Shown here one piece after another: positions 62,032 to 64,000 of a DNA stretch of 64,000 nt (the stretch's first letter is position 1; each line of letters begins with the position of its first letter). A model generated the notes under the pieces. The model saw only the letters and a program-made list of their open reading frames with translations, did not search any database and was not told the origin of the DNA. The DNA lies in contig DATKVV010000058.1 of assembly GCA_035529895.1 (NCBI GenBank), positions 12,557 through 76,556 on the forward strand. The letters are read 5' to 3'. The translations under genes and the position numbers were made by a program. Source of the DNA: JAUWKC01 sp035529895. GTDB taxonomy: Bacteria > Planctomycetota > Phycisphaerae > Sedimentisphaerales > Anaerobacaceae.

Positions 62032-62166
62032 CTATCCAAACTTGCTGTACTCGCAATTCTTGCTGCAGGCGTTGTAGTCAGACTCAAAGCGTAGAGTCTG
62101 ACCGCATTCAGCGCATTTCTTGATTAACTCGTGGTTCTGACAAGCCTTTGTGGCTGTAAGGGAAAT
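62032..62166 (-). pseudogene. Zinc-ribbon-like small protein frame lacking a normal start
   Basis: On the minus strand an open frame of 44 codons ends with TAG at 62032-62034. It reads KACQNHELIKKCAECGQTL then RFESDYNACSKNCEYSKFG: cysteine pairs CAEC and CSKNC spaced as in a treble-clef or zinc ribbon. An in-frame TGA lies at 62167-62169, and no ATG, GTG or TTG follows it before the first Cys. It is either a remnant whose start was lost, a frameshifted gene, or one using ATT. The coding look is good; expression is doubtful. Confidence 0.4.
62077..62102. repeat. Perfect 9-bp inverted repeat
   Basis: GTCAGACTC (62077-62085), eight bases, GAGTCTGAC (62094-62102). The longest perfect stem I noticed in the window; it lies inside the zinc-ribbon-like frame. 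Confidence 0.7.
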
Positions 62167-62284
62167 TCAACCGCTTCCGGATTCACAATCAGAATGTTTT
62201 GTTGCGAAAGAACGGCGACCTCCCTTGACGGGAAAAATGAAAAACCCCAAACGTAACTGCTTTCCGGCAAAAAACTTGCAGAAG

Positions 62285-62358
62285 CGAGGCCGATGGGGCT
62301 CGAACCCACAACCTTCGGATCGACAGTCCGATGCTCTAACCAATTGAGCTACGGCCCC
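62285..62358 (-). tRNA. tRNA-Asp (GTC anticodon)
   Basis: On the minus strand the gene begins GGGGCCG and ends CGGCCTC, forming the acceptor stem with one G-U pair. The D arm has GCTC...GAGC, the anticodon stem is TCGGA/TCCGA around CTGTCGA (anticodon GTC), and the T arm is GTGGG TTCGAGC CCCAT-like. Discriminator G fits aspartate identity. CCA is not encoded. Confidence 0.95.
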
Positions 62359-62379
62359 GAACTTTGCACTAAACACTGT

Positions 62380-62409
62380 AATATACCGGCGCCACACATG
62401 TTGTGTCAA
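62380..62409 (-). promoter_or_regulatory. Promoter of tRNA-Asp
   Basis: On the minus strand TTGACA (62404-62409), 18 bases, TATATT (62380-62385), about 20 bases before the tRNA 5' end. The -35 is perfect. Confidence 0.65.
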
Positions 62410-62513
62410 CGGCTTTTGTCTGAAATCGGCCAATTTTCTTGACCTGCTATTTCCTTTGCCCTTTAATATCCGTTGTTTGTGCCAAGAGAATTGAACTCTT
62501 GAAAGGTAGAACA

Positions 62514-63707
62514 ATGAAAGTTAGCAAAAGAGCCCAGGCCGTGCCGCCGTCGGCAACTATAGCTGTTACCGCCAGGGCAAAGGAGCTGAAAGCTCAGGGT
62601 GTGGATGTAGTCGATTTTGGCGCAGGAGAGCCGGACTTCGACACGCCCGAATACATCAAAGACGCCGCCATAAAGGCCCTCAAGGCCGGAAAAACCAAGT
62701 ACACCGCCGCACAGGGCATAGTCGAGTTGCGCACCGCCATCGCCGCCAAACTCCGGAAAGAAAACTCGCTCGCCTACACGCCCGACCAGGTCATTGTCAA
62801 CCTTGGCGGAAAACACTCCGTTTATGAAGCCATGCAGGCCGTCCTCGACCCCGGCGACGAAGTCGTCCTCCCCACACCCTACTGGGTAACATATCCCGAA
62901 ACGATAAAGCTCGCCGAGGCCACAGCCAAAATCGTGCACACAGATAAGGCAAACAGTTACAAAATCACACCCCAACAGTTGAAAGAGGCTATCACAGACA
63001 AGACCGCCATGCTCGTGCTTAATTCCCCCAACAACCCCGGCGGTTTCACATATACGCCCGAGGAGCTCAAAGCCATTGCCCGCGCCCTTGAAGGCACAAA
63101 AGTGATTGTGCTTTCGGACGAAATGTACGAAAAACTAATCTATGGCGACACCAGGTTCGTCAGCTTTGCCTCACTAAGTAAAGACGCCTACGACAGGACC
63201 CTTACCCTTAACGGCCTCAGCAAGGCCTTCTCGATGACCGGCTGGCGCCTCGGCTATACCGCAGGGCCGCTCGAAGTTATTAAGGCTATGGGCCGCCTTC
63301 AGTCTCATATGACTCAGAACCCCGTGACCTTTGCGCAATATGCCGCCATTGCCGCTCTCAACGACCCCGCTGCCGCGCAGACCATAGAGAAAATGAGGAC
63401 CGAATTCGAGCAGCGAGGCCAATATATGGCTCGCCGATTGGATGGCATGAAAGGCGTCCAATGTCCCGAACCTACCGGCGCTTTTTACTGTTTCCCTGAT
63501 GTTTCCGCCCATTATGGCCGAAATATTAATGGGGCAACCGTCAACGGCAGTATGGACTTCGCGAAGGCCCTTTTGGAGCAGGCCAATGTCGCCCTCGTTC
63601 CGGGTTCGCCCTTCGGCTGCGATGAAAATGTACGTTTGAGTTTTGCCTGCTCACTCGAACAGATTACCGAAGGATTGGATAGACTGGAAAAATGGCTCAA
63701 CCAATAA
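62514..63707 (+). CDS. Class I PLP-dependent aminotransferase (aspartate aminotransferase type)
   Basis: A 397-residue cytoplasmic transaminase of fold type I, subgroup I-gamma/AspC-like of thermophiles and Gram-positives. DVVDFGAGEPDFDTPEYIK opens the domain; LNSPNNPGGFTYTPEELKA carries the conserved Asn; DEMYEKLIYG the Asp/Tyr; NGLSKAFSMTGWRLGY the PLP-binding Lys; and ENVRLSFACSLEQITEGL the substrate Arg. ATG 62514 has GAAAGGTAG upstream. The upstream frame from 62439 is not supported. It likely makes aspartate or a related amino acid. Confidence 0.93.
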   Translation: MKVSKRAQAVPPSATIAVTARAKELKAQGVDVVDFGAGEPDFDTPEYIKDAAIKALKAGKTKYTAAQGIVELRTAIAAKLRKENSLAYTPDQVIVNLGGKHSVYEAMQAVLDPGDEVVLPTPYWVTYPETIKLAEATAKIVHTDKANSYKITPQQLKEAITDKTAMLVLNSPNNPGGFTYTPEELKAIARALEGTKVIVLSDEMYEKLIYGDTRFVSFASLSKDAYDRTLTLNGLSKAFSMTGWRLGYTAGPLEVIKAMGRLQSHMTQNPVTFAQYAAIAALNDPAAAQTIEKMRTEFEQRGQYMARRLDGMKGVQCPEPTGAFYCFPDVSAHYGRNINGATVNGSMDFAKALLEQANVALVPGSPFGCDENVRLSFACSLEQITEGLDRLEKWLNQ

Positions 63708-64000
63708 AAACCGCTGGAAGTCCCAGGGCGAATAATAATATCGGACAACAAACCGAGATTTCTGACAGGCTCCGAATCCAAAAACGCACCCCTCTGTCCG
63801 GCTGGCCGATGATTTTGGGCTGGCTGGCGATGATTATTTTCGCCCTCCACGCCTCCACACACATGGTCGGCGCGGGCGACACCTGGGTCGCTATGGCCTG
63901 CGGCCGACATTTCCTCAATCACGGCGTCGACACCATAGAGCCTTTCAGCGCTAACTCACACAAGGCCGGACCCACAGAACAAGATATTGAAAGATGGCCC
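63692..64000 (+). CDS. Planctomycete membrane protein, 3' end outside window
   Basis: ATG 63692 overlaps the last 16 bases of the aminotransferase gene and the frame stays open to the window end (103 codons). After a polar N-terminus a membrane helix (WPMILGWLAMIIFALHAS) is followed by THMVGAGDTWVAMACGRHFL and EPFSANSHKAGPT. I associate this opening with large multi-helix membrane proteins of unknown function in Phycisphaerae, which resemble lipid-linked glycosyltransferases. Only the N-terminus can be seen. Confidence 0.6.
   Translation, partial: MAQPIKTAGSPRANNNIGQQTEISDRLRIQKRTPLSGWPMILGWLAMIIFALHASTHMVGAGDTWVAMACGRHFLNHGVDTIEPFSANSHKAGPTEQDIERWP

Larger units (their letters stand above)
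61764..62284. other. 520 bases with hairpins and a zinc-ribbon-like relic
   Basis: No complete gene is supported. A start-less minus-strand reading frame with cysteine pairs lies at 62032-62166. Two clear inverted repeats occur: GAGATGGG-N12-CCCATCTC (61950-61977) and GTCAGACTC-N8-GAGTCTGAC (62077-62102). A 62-codon minus-strand frame at 61775-61963 has no recognisable product. Confidence 0.5.

Noticed and set aside
62167..62514. Minus-strand reading frame containing AVAQLVRASDCRSEG
   Set aside because: This is the well-known false translation through a tRNA gene (here tRNA-Asp at 62285-62358), not a protein.
1..64000. CRISPR arrays, insertion sequences, integrases, prophage genes
   Set aside because: I looked for regularly spaced direct repeats and transposase or integrase motifs and saw none; the two tRNAs have no integrase or partial tRNA copy nearby.

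Overview
The window reads as a chromosomal segment of a Planctomycetota bacterium, most likely of the Phycisphaerae/Sedimentisphaerales type. This rests on family content: a Tat-exported Gfo/Idh/MocA oxidoreductase, a DUF1080 lipoprotein, a large MoxR/DUF58/von Willebrand operon, and several long planctomycete-style proteins of unknown function. It is an inference, because there is no rRNA or marker gene here to fix the taxon. Genes for ferredoxin-linked 2-oxoacid oxidation, ferrous iron uptake, a seven-heme cytochrome and a nickel superoxide dismutase together suggest an anaerobic or microaerobic life with oxygen and metal stress.

Layout. 1-1.67 kb: an A+T-rich gene with a degenerate nucleotidyl-cyclase-like fold, cut by the left edge, then about 1 kb of poorly coding DNA with a tiny lysine-rich gene and short dispersed repeats. 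1.67-7.15 kb: Gfo/Idh/MocA oxidoreductase, a membrane-anchored heptaheme cytochrome c with a probable b-type cytochrome partner, and an NCS1 permease. 7.4-13.1 kb: a heavy-metal efflux set (adaptor with two metal-binding domains, YHS lipoprotein, enlarged RND pump) without an outer-membrane channel. 13.2-17.3 kb: an apparently exported Ni-SOD, KorA (gamma domain fused) and KorB, a small sulfite-reductase-like half domain and a DUF2400 protein. 17.4-19.4 kb: arsR-arsC-acr3 behind a near-consensus promoter that predicts a leaderless arsR message. 19.5-23.8 kb: transglutaminase-like protein, SO_0444-type permease, and a planctomycete membrane-anchored protein.

24.1-46.7 kb is a long one-strand block: a coiled-coil membrane protein, an iron-type ABC binding lipoprotein, an ABC permease fused to an NHL propeller, a vWA/glutamine-amidotransferase-like protein, MoxR, DUF58, a BatA-like protein, a large exported protein, an ABC ATPase, three tandem paralogous ABC permeases, and a MalK/UgpC-type ATPase. 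Then come tRNA-Pro (minus), a DUF1080 lipoprotein, and a DtxR-family regulator with feoA and feoB. The regulator and feoB share an identical operator architecture (AGTTAG-N6-CTAACT).

51-60.2 kb is a Wzx/Wzy-type surface-polysaccharide locus, more A+T-rich than its surroundings: chain-length protein, flippase, a nucleotidyltransferase-HAD phosphatase fusion, a CDP-glycerol glycerophosphotransferase homologue, polymerase, GT2 and initiating sugar-phosphate transferase. This suggests a polymer carrying glycerol phosphate or a similar phospho-polyol. 60.25-64 kb holds a GT39-like membrane protein (minus), tRNA-Asp (minus) with a strong promoter, an aminotransferase, and a planctomycete membrane protein cut by the right edge.
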